Positions 1 to 6,308 of a DNA stretch of 6,956 bases are shown piece by piece; within the stretch, counting starts at the first letter, position 1; each line of letters opens with the position of its first letter. Where the stretch lies: the NCBI GenBank assembly GCA_046760905.1, contig JBHIFB010000153.1, positions 1 through 6,956 on the forward strand, written 5' to 3'. A program made the translations under genes and the position numbers. The notes beneath the pieces were generated by a model, which was not told the DNA's origin, did not search any database, and was given only the letters and a program-made list of their open reading frames with translations. The stretch comes from JBHIFB01 sp046760905. GTDB lineage: Bacteria > Gemmatimonadota > CAZMKB01.

Positions 1-90
1 GCCAGAATCAGGGATTTTAATCTATGGCTGCATTTAGACAGTGTCAAGGTAAACCTGTATGCCACAAGAGGGCATCTTATGGTTGATTAA
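1..90 (+). CDS. Possible 3' end of a gene truncated by the window edge
   Basis: Frame 1 is open from the window edge to a TAA at 88-90, giving 29 codons that end ...YATRGHLMVD. The other two plus-strand frames close within the first 40 bases. The fragment is too short to assign to a family, and an open run of this length is not rare by chance. It is supported only weakly by its position, because a promoter-like element begins right at its stop codon, as expected at a gene boundary. It could equally be intergenic sequence. Confidence 0.25.
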   Translation, partial: ARIRDFNLWLHLDSVKVNLYATRGHLMVD

Positions 91-111
91 CCACTATGAG
101 ATTGTTATTAT
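83..111 (+). promoter_or_regulatory. Candidate sigma-70-type promoter for the LVIVD propeller gene
   Basis: TTGATT at 83-88 and TATTAT at 106-111 are separated by a 17-base spacer. This is 4/6 and 5/6 agreement with TTGACA and TATAAT. Transcription would start near 118 and leave a leader of about 70 nt before the ATG at 190. The match is clearly weaker than those of the two minus-strand promoters in this window, so it is only a candidate. Confidence 0.35.
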
Positions 112-179
112 TTCAACCACGTAAGAGATCCAGAAATTCTGCGATAGCAATCTGAATCGATCTTCTTCAGCGGAACTCC

Positions 180-185
180 GGAGGG
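180..185 (+). promoter_or_regulatory. Ribosome binding site for the LVIVD propeller gene
   Basis: GGAGGG lies upstream of the ATG at 190, with 5 bases between GGAGG and the start codon. It is a strong Shine-Dalgarno match and supports 190 as the start. Confidence 0.7.
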
Positions 186-189
186 CTGT

Positions 190-1530
190 ATGAAGGAGCC
201 GACAGTCTTTTCCATCATCCTCGCTCTTATAATCCCGGTAACCATGGTTGGAGCGGGAGATCCCGTTATTCGAGATATAGATCAGAATCCCTCACCCACC
301 CCACAGGCTGACTCCATGAATGTAAGGCTCATAGGACACTACGACACTCCAGGAATCGCTATGGATGTAGCCGTGCGTGACTCGCTTGCCTTCGTCGCCG
401 ACGGCAGCCAGGGTCTTAGAATAATCTCTATCCAGGATCCAGAAAATCCGGTGGAGATCAGTTCCTCCCCCACATCCGGCACCGCCCGTGGAGTGGCTGT
501 AACAAGTGAGCATGCCTTCGTTGCAGATTACAGCAAAGGCCTGAGCGTGATTGTGTATGCAGACCCGCTGGATCCTTATCTGTGTGCCACCCATGACACT
601 CCTGGATTGGGAGAGGATGTCTATGTCAGGTGGCCTTACGCATATCTCGCCGACAACATTGGGGGATTCCGGGTCATAGATATCACATATTCGTGCATCT
701 TCGTGGAGATCGGAAATTACATGACGGCCAGTTTCGCTTATGGAGTTGATGTGAGTGGAGATTACGCCTATGTTGCAACTTGGTACGAAGGGCTGAGGGT
801 GATTTCCATTCACTATCCGGAAAGCCCTGTCGAGACATCACACGGCGACACGCCCGGCTTTTGTTATGACGTATCGGTTTCGGGAAACTATGCATATCTA
901 GCCGACGGTCCCGAGGGCCTGCGAGTATTCGATATATCCGATCCTCAGAGTTGCATCGAAGTGGGTTTCTATGATACCCCCGGTGAAGCGATGGCGGTTG
1001 TTGCAGATGGGTCGCATACCTTCATTGCGGACGGGCTGTGGGGGCTCAGGGTAATCTCTGTCTATGATCCCACGAGACCCGTGCTCGATGGCTACTATGA
1101 TACCCCAGGGGAGGCAAGCGGAGTGACTGTTGATGGTTCATACCAGTATATCGCCGCCGGCACCGAAGGCCTCTTAATCACAGAGTATTACGGCCCCACC
1201 TCGATAGGAAGCGAGGGGGAGGTCGGCTCAGGTGTCCCGGAGGCCTTTGACCTCTCGCAGAACTTTCCGAATCCTTTCAATCCATCTACTTCGATTTCCT
1301 TTCAACTGATGGGACAACCCGGAGAGAAGCAAGCCGTGAACCTCACAATCTATGACATGCGGGGCCGACTCATACAAACGCTGATAGACTCAGATCTCCC
1401 GCCGGGAAATCACACCGTTGTCTGGGACGGGAGAAACCGAAGAGGAGAGCCTGCGCCATCCGGAGTCTATCTTTACACACTCAACGCCGGACCCGATCGC
1501 GCCACCAGGAAGATGACATTATTGAAGTAG
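190..1530 (+). CDS. Secreted LVIVD-repeat beta-propeller with T9SS C-terminal sorting domain
   Basis: This 446-residue protein has three parts. Residues 1-22 form a signal peptide (K2, hydrophobic run V6-V20, likely cleavage after V-G-A22). Residues 49-336 hold seven tandem repeats: six are exactly 42 residues and the last is 36. Each repeat runs roughly Y-D-T-P-G, then V-x-V, then A-Y/F-V/L-A-D, then G-L-R-V-I-S-I, then D-P-x-x-P-V. This is the LVIVD family pattern, with about one propeller blade per repeat. After a linker at 337-356, residues 357-446 form a FlgD-like Ig fold / T9SS type A sorting domain (N-F-P-N-P-F-N-P, then Y-D-M-R-G-R, W-D-G-R, S-G-V-Y-L-Y and a terminal K-M-T-L-L-K). 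By family knowledge, the protein crosses the inner membrane by Sec and the outer membrane by type IX secretion, where the C-terminal domain is usually removed and the protein released or anchored. No catalytic motif is visible; binding or adhesion is inference. It stands alone and converges with the next gene. Confidence 0.9.
   Translation: MKEPTVFSIILALIIPVTMVGAGDPVIRDIDQNPSPTPQADSMNVRLIGHYDTPGIAMDVAVRDSLAFVADGSQGLRIISIQDPENPVEISSSPTSGTARGVAVTSEHAFVADYSKGLSVIVYADPLDPYLCATHDTPGLGEDVYVRWPYAYLADNIGGFRVIDITYSCIFVEIGNYMTASFAYGVDVSGDYAYVATWYEGLRVISIHYPESPVETSHGDTPGFCYDVSVSGNYAYLADGPEGLRVFDISDPQSCIEVGFYDTPGEAMAVVADGSHTFIADGLWGLRVISVYDPTRPVLDGYYDTPGEASGVTVDGSYQYIAAGTEGLLITEYYGPTSIGSEGEVGSGVPEAFDLSQNFPNPFNPSTSISFQLMGQPGEKQAVNLTIYDMRGRLIQTLIDSDLPPGNHTVVWDGRNRRGEPAPSGVYLYTLNAGPDRATRKMTLLK
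334..1197 (+). repeat. Tandem 126-bp coding repeats (seven LVIVD units)
   Basis: The region consists of seven in-frame units of 42 codons, the last one short, beginning at G49 of the protein. The period is exactly constant, with no insertions between units. The units have diverged in both amino-acid and base sequence, so this is an old protein repeat and not a recent DNA expansion. Units 5, 6 and 7 keep the D-T-P-G signature best. Unit 4 has M-T-A-S in its place and unit 2 has P-T-S-G. Confidence 0.85.
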
Positions 1531-1577
1531 CGTTTCGGATGGGTCCTAAGGTGCCTCTCTCGCACAGGTTTAGTGTC

Positions 1578-2159
1578 TTATTCGCCGCTGAACAATACGA
1601 ATGGGTTTAAAGCGACTGCCACAGGCTTTAAGAGGAAGTGCCTGTTATAGAGCTCCTGTACACTATCATTCACCATCACCGAGATCACGGCCCCTGAGAG
1701 ATATGAGAAAAGATCGTATATGGATGGGGTTTCGAAGGAACCCTGGATACCTTTCTCGAGGAAATAGACACCGAGGCCTGTGGTGAGCAGTGCCTTCTTC
1801 TTGGTGTATCCCTTCGCCAGTAGATAATTGGAGAACTGATATCCGAGAATAGGGTGTGCTATAAGCAGGTTCTTCCTCTTGAACGCCATTTTATGCGAAG
1901 GAATACTGTACTCATATTCCCAGAAACGCATGAATTCCCCTACCCCCCTTCCAATTTCTCCGTTTTGCTTCAATTCCAGGCCAATCCCACTGGAATATCC
2001 CGATGACATCATACTATAACCTACAATAGCTGCATTGAATGAGAGTGCATCCAAGAGCATTTTCTCTATTGTGATAGGTGATTTCACCCCCTCACGTCGA
2101 GGCACCCCCATCAAGCAGATGAATGCCACCAGAATTATTACAAGCAGTAGTTTTCTCAT
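1578..2159 (-). CDS. Small membrane-associated hypothetical protein (possibly DUF3943/YfiM-like)
   Basis: I do not recognise this 193-residue protein with certainty. It starts MRKLLLVIILVAFICLMG, a basic N-terminus followed by a hydrophobic run, which suggests a signal peptide or membrane anchor. C15 lacks a proper lipobox (A-F-I precedes it). Around residues 104-185 comes H-P-x-x-G, then an A-K-G-Y helix, a hydrophobic stretch with E-K-G, the motif F-E-T-P-S-I-Y-D-L, a second hydrophobic segment and L-N-P-F. The order H-P..G, E.PSI.DL, LNP resembles DUF3943 envelope proteins and, more loosely, YfiM/DUF2279; this is a resemblance by eye. No strong Shine-Dalgarno precedes the ATG at 2159 (only AAGAG very close to it). 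A perfect-consensus promoter lies about 130 bp upstream, and the gene appears to be transcribed alone. It converges with the LVIVD gene and no intrinsic terminator is visible between the two. Confidence 0.7.
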   Translation of the reverse strand: MRKLLLVIILVAFICLMGVPRREGVKSPITIEKMLLDALSFNAAIVGYSMMSSGYSSGIGLELKQNGEIGRGVGEFMRFWEYEYSIPSHKMAFKRKNLLIAHPILGYQFSNYLLAKGYTKKKALLTTGLGVYFLEKGIQGSFETPSIYDLFSYLSGAVISVMVNDSVQELYNRHFLLKPVAVALNPFVLFSGE

Positions 2160-2289
2160 ACTCTTATCTTAATTTCTCAAGGATGGATATTTTGACGATC
2201 TACTATTTGAGGATCCCCTTGGTCCTGATTGTATACAGATATTCTGTGGCAGGTCTCGTGAAGAGAGTCTACCGGTAAATGGCAGTTAC

Positions 2290-2319
2290 ATTATACCACA
2301 CTTTTAACAAAAATGTCAA
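2290..2319 (-). promoter_or_regulatory. Perfect-consensus sigma-70-type promoter for the small hypothetical gene
   Basis: Read on the minus strand, TTGACA (2319-2314) is followed by an 18-base spacer and TATAAT (2295-2290). Both hexamers match the consensus 6/6. The -35 box is followed by five T's and the -10 box is preceded by GG. Transcription should start near 2283, giving a leader of about 124 nt before the ATG at 2159. Confidence 0.8.
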
Positions 2320-2323
2320 GTAA

Positions 2324-2339
2324 TGCGAAGCTATTCGCA
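2324..2339. repeat. Inverted repeat just upstream of the -35 box, possible operator
   Basis: TGCGAA and TTCGCA form perfect 6-bp arms around the four-base centre GCTA. The repeat begins four bases upstream of the -35 hexamer of the minus-strand promoter. That position suits an activator site or an operator. The assignment rests on symmetry and position only, and 6-bp arms can occur by chance. Confidence 0.35.
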
Positions 2340-2527
2340 CCACTAATTTGCCTGTTTTCCTCCTCTCCAGCAACTATCTCCTTTCTGCTACAAGTTTTCC
2401 CCATGGAGACAGATATAATCCGTCGCGGCATCCCGGCATATCAAATTACGGTCTTTCTATTACATACGCTTTTCACGCAAGAGGGGCAGCTCTCATTTAC
2501 TCAGGATGCTGTTGCCGGTCGGCAGGT

Positions 2528-2573
2528 GGACTCCATCGCTCACTCTACAATCCTTATCACTGAGTCGGAGTCC
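2528..2573 (-). repeat. Inverted repeat downstream of the BNR gene
   Basis: GGACTCC (2528-2534) and GGAGTCC (2567-2573) are perfect 7-bp arms separated by 32 bases. A further ACTC/GAGT pairing is possible inside. In the transcript of the BNR gene this would be a stem-loop 45-90 nt past the stop. It lacks a following U-tract, so it is not a standard intrinsic terminator; a 3'-end stabilising structure is possible. Confidence 0.25.
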
Positions 2574-2617
2574 TACTGTTTAAGAGGAAATCTTTGGTAA
2601 GATGAATGCACCTTCTC

Positions 2618-4651
2618 TCAAAAAGACAAACGCTGAATTCCGGCGGTGGTCGCCGCGTGTAAAAGACCTTCTCCAGGATTAGCTATCGCCAGATCCAGGA
2701 CATCCTGATCGGCAGGCCCGCCGGGGAGCGTGAACCAATCCTCTCCACCGTTAATACTGATCCACACATCCGTATCGGAACCGCCGCATGCCACGGCCAA
2801 TGGATATTCATATGGGATTACAATGGCTTCCGCTTCTTTATTAAGGACCACATCCCAGGTATCACCACCATTTGTCGAGCGATAGAACTCTTGTGAAAAT
2901 AGCATGCCGGCATACACCCTTTCTCCGCCTGGAGCGACAGCAACGGAAACGAAGTCATCCCATATGTTGACGTCTGTCAGAACGGGATCCCACCTATCAC
3001 CACCGTCTGTGCTCTCATAGATACCGCCGGGAACGTAACTGGCGGCGAACATGTGCGACGGGTTCAGCGGATCGAACGACAGATCTTTTACAGATCCATC
3101 CAGTAGCCCTGAAAACGACCACGAATCTCCATTGTCGGTGGAACGGTAGACGCCGGTTTCGGCCCCTGCGAAAATGGTATGCTCCGGCGTCATGACGAGA
3201 CAGAACACACTACCTGCTTCATCGAGTCCATTCTCGAGATGGATCCAGGAATCACCCTGATCGGTTGTTCGGTATATGCCGCCGCAAGATGTAAAAACTA
3301 CCTGATCATCTGAAGGATGAGGACAGATCGAGAGAACACGCGTCGCAGGAAGCCCGTCGTTGGCGATCTCCCAGTTCTCTCCCAGATCACGGCTTCTGTA
3401 GAAACCGGCGCTGAATATCATGTCGGCCCCCGCATATAAAAGCCCGCTGCCCGGAGGACCGAAAGCCAGCGATTGGCAGGATATATCCGGCAGTCCCTCA
3501 TTTCTCAACTCCCAGCTTTCCCCCATGTCTGAGGATCTGAAAACGCCCAACTCCCAGGTCCCCGCAAGAATTGTTTCCATGCCGGGCGGTTGATGAGGTT
3601 CAACGGACAGCACGCTGATGTCACAGGGGTCCTCGACGGTAGAGAGAGGGGACCACGATAGGCCCCAGTCGGTTGAACGATGGACGATATCGGCGGTATC
3701 ATATTCCCGCTCTACCGCATACCAGATATTGCCGTGCGGACCAGGTGCAAGATCGATACAATCCAGGCCTTTGATTTCATTGGGAACCCCGTACCACCAT
3801 CCGGTACCATGGGGATGCACGTAAAGCCCGTCTTTCGTAGCCGCTCCTGCAATACCCGGGAAAAGCCAGACCAGATCCCAGGCGTGATGATCATACAGGC
3901 CGGTATCGAGGTAACTCCAGCTTGCACCATGATCGGTGCTTAGACAAACATGGCTTGTCGAGCCGCCCATACCATCGGACCAGTCGGTATATGCATACAG
4001 ACTGCCATCACCCGGATGGATGAGAAGATCATCAAAAACCCAGACATATAGACCCTCACTATGAGTACCACCCGGATTCATCAAAGTCCAGCTCTCGCCG
4101 CCATCATCACTCCTGTAGACATATGCCACAGATCTGGAATCGGGAGATCCCATCGAAGTAACATAGACGACACCGGGGTGGGATTCGTCAAACACACCAT
4201 CATTGAACCATCCATGATTGAAAACCTCTTCCCATGTCTGCCCCCAATCGGTGCTCCGACGAAGGTATCCGGAAGCACCAACCAGCACAGTAGAAGGCGA
4301 GTTGGGATCGATGATGATGAAATTGATCCATTCAGGACCCTGATACACGTTCAACCAGGTCAAGCCATCGTTCAGTGAATAGTAGAGTCCATCCTCAAGA
4401 GTACTCATATAAACGAGACCGCTCACAGTTGGGTGATGGGTTATTGTGTTGACGGTGGATCCGGCGGGACCGATCCCCTCCCAGACGAAAGAATCTTCCG
4501 GCGCAGTGAGGCCTGGCAGGACTTCTGAAGATGTACAACCTTTTTCTTGAGTGTGTAATGAAGCTGCCGATCCAATATCTGGAATGCAGAAAAAAAGCGC
4601 AATGATAAAAGCGCCCCCAAACAAATTGTTGAGAATTTTCCCTCCTGTCAT
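2618..4651 (-). CDS. Secreted BNR/Asp-box repeat beta-propeller protein
   Basis: This 677-residue protein starts at the ATG at 4651. That start has AGGGAG eight bases upstream and opens directly onto a signal peptide: K5, a hydrophobic stretch at about 10-23, and likely cleavage after G-S-A29. The frame stays open to an ATG at 4714, but that start has no ribosome site and would bury the signal peptide behind 21 polar residues. The mature part carries 12 Asp-box motifs (S/T-x-D/N-x-G-x-x-W), for example RSTDWGQTW, RSDDGGESW, RSSDMGESW, RTTDQGDSW, RSTNGGDTW and ISINGGEDW. They are spread from about residue 91 to 639 at 40-75-residue spacing, as in VPS10/sortilin-, YCF48- and xyloglucanase-type propellers, probably two propellers. 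I see no sialidase F/Y-R-I-P motif or enzyme signature, so no activity is assigned. The protein ends at ...IQRLSF and has no T9SS sorting domain. It is probably periplasmic or exported by Sec alone, which is inference. Confidence 0.85.
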   Translation of the reverse strand: MTGGKILNNLFGGAFIIALFFCIPDIGSAASLHTQEKGCTSSEVLPGLTAPEDSFVWEGIGPAGSTVNTITHHPTVSGLVYMSTLEDGLYYSLNDGLTWLNVYQGPEWINFIIIDPNSPSTVLVGASGYLRRSTDWGQTWEEVFNHGWFNDGVFDESHPGVVYVTSMGSPDSRSVAYVYRSDDGGESWTLMNPGGTHSEGLYVWVFDDLLIHPGDGSLYAYTDWSDGMGGSTSHVCLSTDHGASWSYLDTGLYDHHAWDLVWLFPGIAGAATKDGLYVHPHGTGWWYGVPNEIKGLDCIDLAPGPHGNIWYAVEREYDTADIVHRSTDWGLSWSPLSTVEDPCDISVLSVEPHQPPGMETILAGTWELGVFRSSDMGESWELRNEGLPDISCQSLAFGPPGSGLLYAGADMIFSAGFYRSRDLGENWEIANDGLPATRVLSICPHPSDDQVVFTSCGGIYRTTDQGDSWIHLENGLDEAGSVFCLVMTPEHTIFAGAETGVYRSTDNGDSWSFSGLLDGSVKDLSFDPLNPSHMFAASYVPGGIYESTDGGDRWDPVLTDVNIWDDFVSVAVAPGGERVYAGMLFSQEFYRSTNGGDTWDVVLNKEAEAIVIPYEYPLAVACGGSDTDVWISINGGEDWFTLPGGPADQDVLDLAIANPGEGLLHAATTAGIQRLSF

Positions 4652-4859
4652 TTTTCCAGCTCCCTGCTTGAATTCACCATAGTCGAGACAGTTAGCAGCG
4701 AACCGTGTTGCCATAATTTGCCGTCTTGCGCACCATGACGCTGGCGGTAGAGAATGATTATCGGAGAAATCAAACGAAGTGTAGCAACAGAAATGGATCA
4801 GTTCGCCCGGCGATGCTGATGCCTCGGCAGTGTATGATCAGAAAGAATTTTTCCTTCTC
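4652..4859 (-). other. Long 5' leader of the BNR gene
   Basis: About 200 nt separate the predicted transcription start (near 4859) from the ATG at 4651. I recognise no riboswitch, leader peptide or strong hairpin here. The upstream in-frame ATG at 4714 lies inside this leader. The plus-strand open frame through this region has no ribosome site and no recognisable motif. Confidence 0.4.
4660..4665 (-). promoter_or_regulatory. Ribosome binding site that sets the BNR gene start at 4651
   Basis: On the minus strand AGGGAG is followed by eight bases (CTGGAAAA) and ATG at 4651. The alternative upstream ATG at 4714 is preceded by GACGGCAAATT, with no Shine-Dalgarno match. Confidence 0.65.
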
Positions 4860-4865
4860 ACTGGT

Positions 4866-4894
4866 ATTATACCTCAGTGTTCGAAAAATGTCAA
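4866..4894 (-). promoter_or_regulatory. Perfect-consensus sigma-70-type promoter for the BNR gene
   Basis: On the minus strand TTGACA (4894-4889) is followed by a 17-base spacer and TATAAT (4871-4866). Both boxes match 6/6 and the spacing is optimal. Like the promoter at 2290-2319, it continues TTGACATTTTT and has GG before TATAAT. It lies about 100 bp downstream of the end of the broken IS110 gene, which points the same way, so any transcript leaving the IS remnant would run into this gene. Confidence 0.85.
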
Positions 4895-4989
4895 ATCGTC
4901 AAGTAGACTGCCACGAACGGAAGTATCGCCGAATCATCTCACAATCGGGTGTTTTGTTGTAAACTGAAGAGCTGCATCATGCGGGAGCT

Positions 4990-5823
4990 TCATCCAGATC
5001 CATTTTCGACGCAAGGAGAATCCGGTAACACATGATCTATATGAGTGCGAAACTGCTCTATCCGGGGAAGCTCCACCAATATCTCCATCGCCGTCACGGT
5101 TCCTATCACCGGCACGGTCGTGAGTGTCTTCACCCGATCACGGTAGTCTTTCGTGATAGATAGCTCGACTACATCTTTCGTGATCTCTTGTATCCTGACA
5201 GTGAAATCTTCATACAGCCTGATCAATGGATCGAATGATTTTCGAAGCGTCGCGTGTTTCGTCGAAAATCCCCGGATCCACTCGTGAAACTCACCCGACC
5301 AGTATGGGCTCTCAGGGAATGGAACCCCTATCCCGTGAAACAGCAGTTCACTCTTGACCTGCCTCGCCACATCCGCCCTGTGGTGTACAAGCTGCCTCCG
5401 TGTCCGCACCAGTTCTCTGTCTGACCTCTCCTTCTCCGTAAGTACGTGCACCTTTTTCAAGAGCCCGCTCTCTAAGAGCTTTGAAAGTTTCCTGCTATCC
5501 CTTCTGTTCGTCTTCACCCTGTTCCCTGATTCCACAGTGATCAGCGATGGGGGAACCACGATCGTCTCGATGCCATCTTCCATCAGTCTGTCATAGAGCC
5601 AGAATCCGCTCGGCCCTGCCTCATTGGCGCTCTCATGTGGCAATCCTTGAAACGATCCAGGAGCTTCCTCAATACCGCATACCTGCTTGGCATTCCTCCG
5701 TGAAAGATCTCCTCCCCCCTCACACCTGGCAGTCACATGAAAACTCTTCTTGTGAACATCGATTCCAACAAACACATCTCTTCCACTTGCTAAAACTCTG
5801 GGTTTCTGGTAAACCCTTCTCAT
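4990..5823 (-). pseudogene. Degenerate IS110-family transposase, catalytically dead and 3'-truncated
   Basis: The N-terminal DEDD (RuvC-like) domain is recognisable from VGIDVHKKSFHVTA, E-A-G-P-S-G-F-W-L-Y-D-R-L, PPSLI and R-V-K-T-N-R-R-D-S-R-K-L. The start of the C-terminal Tnp_20 domain is seen in TVPVIGTVTAMEILVEL. I chose the ATG at 5823 because AAAGGA lies eight bases upstream; the longer frame to 5853 needs a TTG start. From 5823 the product is 277 residues, against roughly 330-400 in intact relatives. The defects are as follows. Residues 37-67 (5623-5719) are read in the wrong frame between two compensating 1-base indels. The third acidic residue of the DEDD tetrad is Asn (N106, codon 5506-5508); D22, E68 and D109 remain. 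The usual P-G-I-G is P-V-I-G. The frame leaves the family after E-Q-F-R-T, so the conserved serine region near G-L-x-P-S is absent. The family moves a circular intermediate guided by a structured RNA; this copy should not. Confidence 0.85.
5623..5719 (-). other. Compensated double frameshift inside the IS110 gene
   Basis: Read one frame over, this stretch gives E-I-F-H-G-G-M-P-S-R-Y-A-V-L-R-K-L-L-D-R-F-K, which is what the family has here. The annotated frame gives unrelated residues instead. The first shift fits one extra G in a six-G run (C's at 5714-5719 on the plus strand). The second fits one missing base just before E-A-G-P-S-G, near 5623-5635. The two cancel, so the frame stays open across about 30 wrong residues. 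Confidence 0.75.
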
Positions 5824-5985
5824 GGCGAGCATCCTTTCGAGTTTAATACTCAATGATGAACTTAGTTCATCGCTCGGAGGCTCGCAATTATCATAGTATC
5901 TATCGATATGAATTTTATCCTGTTACTTTTCCTTTCCTGTGCAACAGATGGACAGTAGTGGGTATGTTGGCGCAAAAAATATAAT
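5824..5985 (-). other. Non-coding region upstream of the IS110 gene (possible bridge-RNA relic)
   Basis: About 160 bases separate the IS110 start from the IS481-like remnant. In IS110-group elements the guide (bridge) RNA is encoded in the non-coding part 5' of the transposase. A relic of it could therefore lie here, but I could not fold a convincing two-loop RNA by eye. Visible structure is limited to the palindrome at 5855-5871, a small GAGT/ACTC hairpin at 5839-5851 and the ribosome site AAAGGA at 5832-5837. The left end of the element is not identifiable. Confidence 0.3.
5855..5871. repeat. Perfect 17-bp palindrome upstream of the IS110 start
   Basis: GATGAACT and AGTTCATC flank a single central T. 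The symmetry is perfect over 8-bp arms and stops sharply on both sides. It lies about 30 bases upstream of the ATG at 5823. In RNA it could form a 7-bp stem with a 3-nt loop close to the ribosome site; as DNA it could bind a dimeric regulator. Confidence 0.5.
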
Positions 5986-6008
5986 TACCCCCAAAAACTG
6001 GACAGTGA

Positions 6009-6308
6009 TATAAGGTGCATTTAGATTCTGCAGAGACCGAAAAAAGTTCAACGTTTTATGCTTTGAAAAAATCTTATAACAGAGGAGGTATTGAAGGGCT
6101 GGTTTAAAAGATCCTCATCCCCAAGAGCCATCCACGGCAACTGAAACCTGAGGTTGTCGAGAAAATACTCTCCCTAAGAAAGATCTATAACCTTGGACCT
6201 CAATAAATCACCTGGTATCTCGAGCGATATCACGGGATCAAAACTTCCGCTTCGAGCATTTATCGTACGTTGGTACGCAACGGGGAAGCAGTGCTCACCA
6301 GTCATTGA
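6009..6308 (+). pseudogene. Remnant of an IS481-like (rve) transposase, N-terminal part
   Basis: One frame reads S-T-F-Y-A-L-K-K-S-Y-N-R-G-G-I-E-G-L-V, then H-P-R-Q-L-K-P-E-V-V-E-K-I-L-S-L-R, then Y-N-L-G-P, I-T-W-Y-L-E-R-Y-H-G-I-K and S-S-I-Y-R-T-L-V-R-N-G. This is the helix-turn-helix half of IS481/IS3-type DDE transposases. The frame is broken by TAA at 6105-6107, TAA at 6204-6206 and TGA at 6306-6308. The first part of the helix-turn-helix is missing before S-T-F-Y, and no rve catalytic D-D-E segment can be read after 6308. The preceding CCCCCAAAAACTGGACAGTG at about 5988-6007 resembles the left end of such elements, but this is from memory of the style and unconfirmed. Confidence 0.75.

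Larger units (their letters stand above)
2160..2617. other. Intergenic region, no convincing gene
   Basis: This 458-bp gap lies between two minus-strand genes. It holds the promoter for the small gene at 2290-2319 and a 16-bp inverted repeat at 2324-2339. It also holds an inverted repeat with 7-bp arms at 2528-2534 and 2567-2573, which lies 45-90 nt past the stop of the BNR gene and has no T-run to make it an intrinsic terminator. Plus-strand open frames of 71 and 95 codons exist here, but neither has a ribosome binding site or a recognisable family. The longer one begins inside the promoter spacer, one base from the -35 box. Confidence 0.6.

Noticed and set aside
292..813. Minus-strand open frame of 173 codons inside the LVIVD gene
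   Set aside because: It lies wholly opposite a gene with signal peptide, repeats and a sorting domain. Its length follows from the repetitive codons of the sense strand, and its product has no recognisable features.
334..1197. Tandem DNA repeat array, such as CRISPR or minisatellite
   Set aside because: The period is a protein repeat. Base identity between units is too low and the sequence is coding throughout.
1531..1577. Bidirectional intrinsic terminator between the convergent genes
   Set aside because: Only a 4-bp GTGC/GCAC stem is present and there is no T-run on either strand.
2313..2600. Plus-strand open frames of 71 and 95 codons between the two minus-strand genes
   Set aside because: There is no ribosome site or family resemblance, and the longer one starts inside the spacer of a perfect minus-strand promoter, next to its -35 box. 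A vague beta-barrel-like wording (N-P-S-R-H-P-G-I-S-N-Y-G-L-S-I) in the shorter frame was considered, but it is not enough to claim a decayed gene.
2618..4651. Assignment of the BNR protein as a sialidase or glycoside hydrolase
   Set aside because: Asp-boxes alone occur in many non-enzymatic propellers. The F/Y-R-I-P motif and catalytic signature are not visible.
4652..4859. Riboswitch in the long leader of the BNR gene
   Set aside because: Segments such as GACGGCAAA recalled a cyclic-di-GMP riboswitch, but the other conserved blocks and the paired elements are absent.
4726..4962. Plus-strand open frame of 78 codons
   Set aside because: It overlaps the leader and promoter of the BNR gene on the opposite strand, has no ribosome site and shows no motif.
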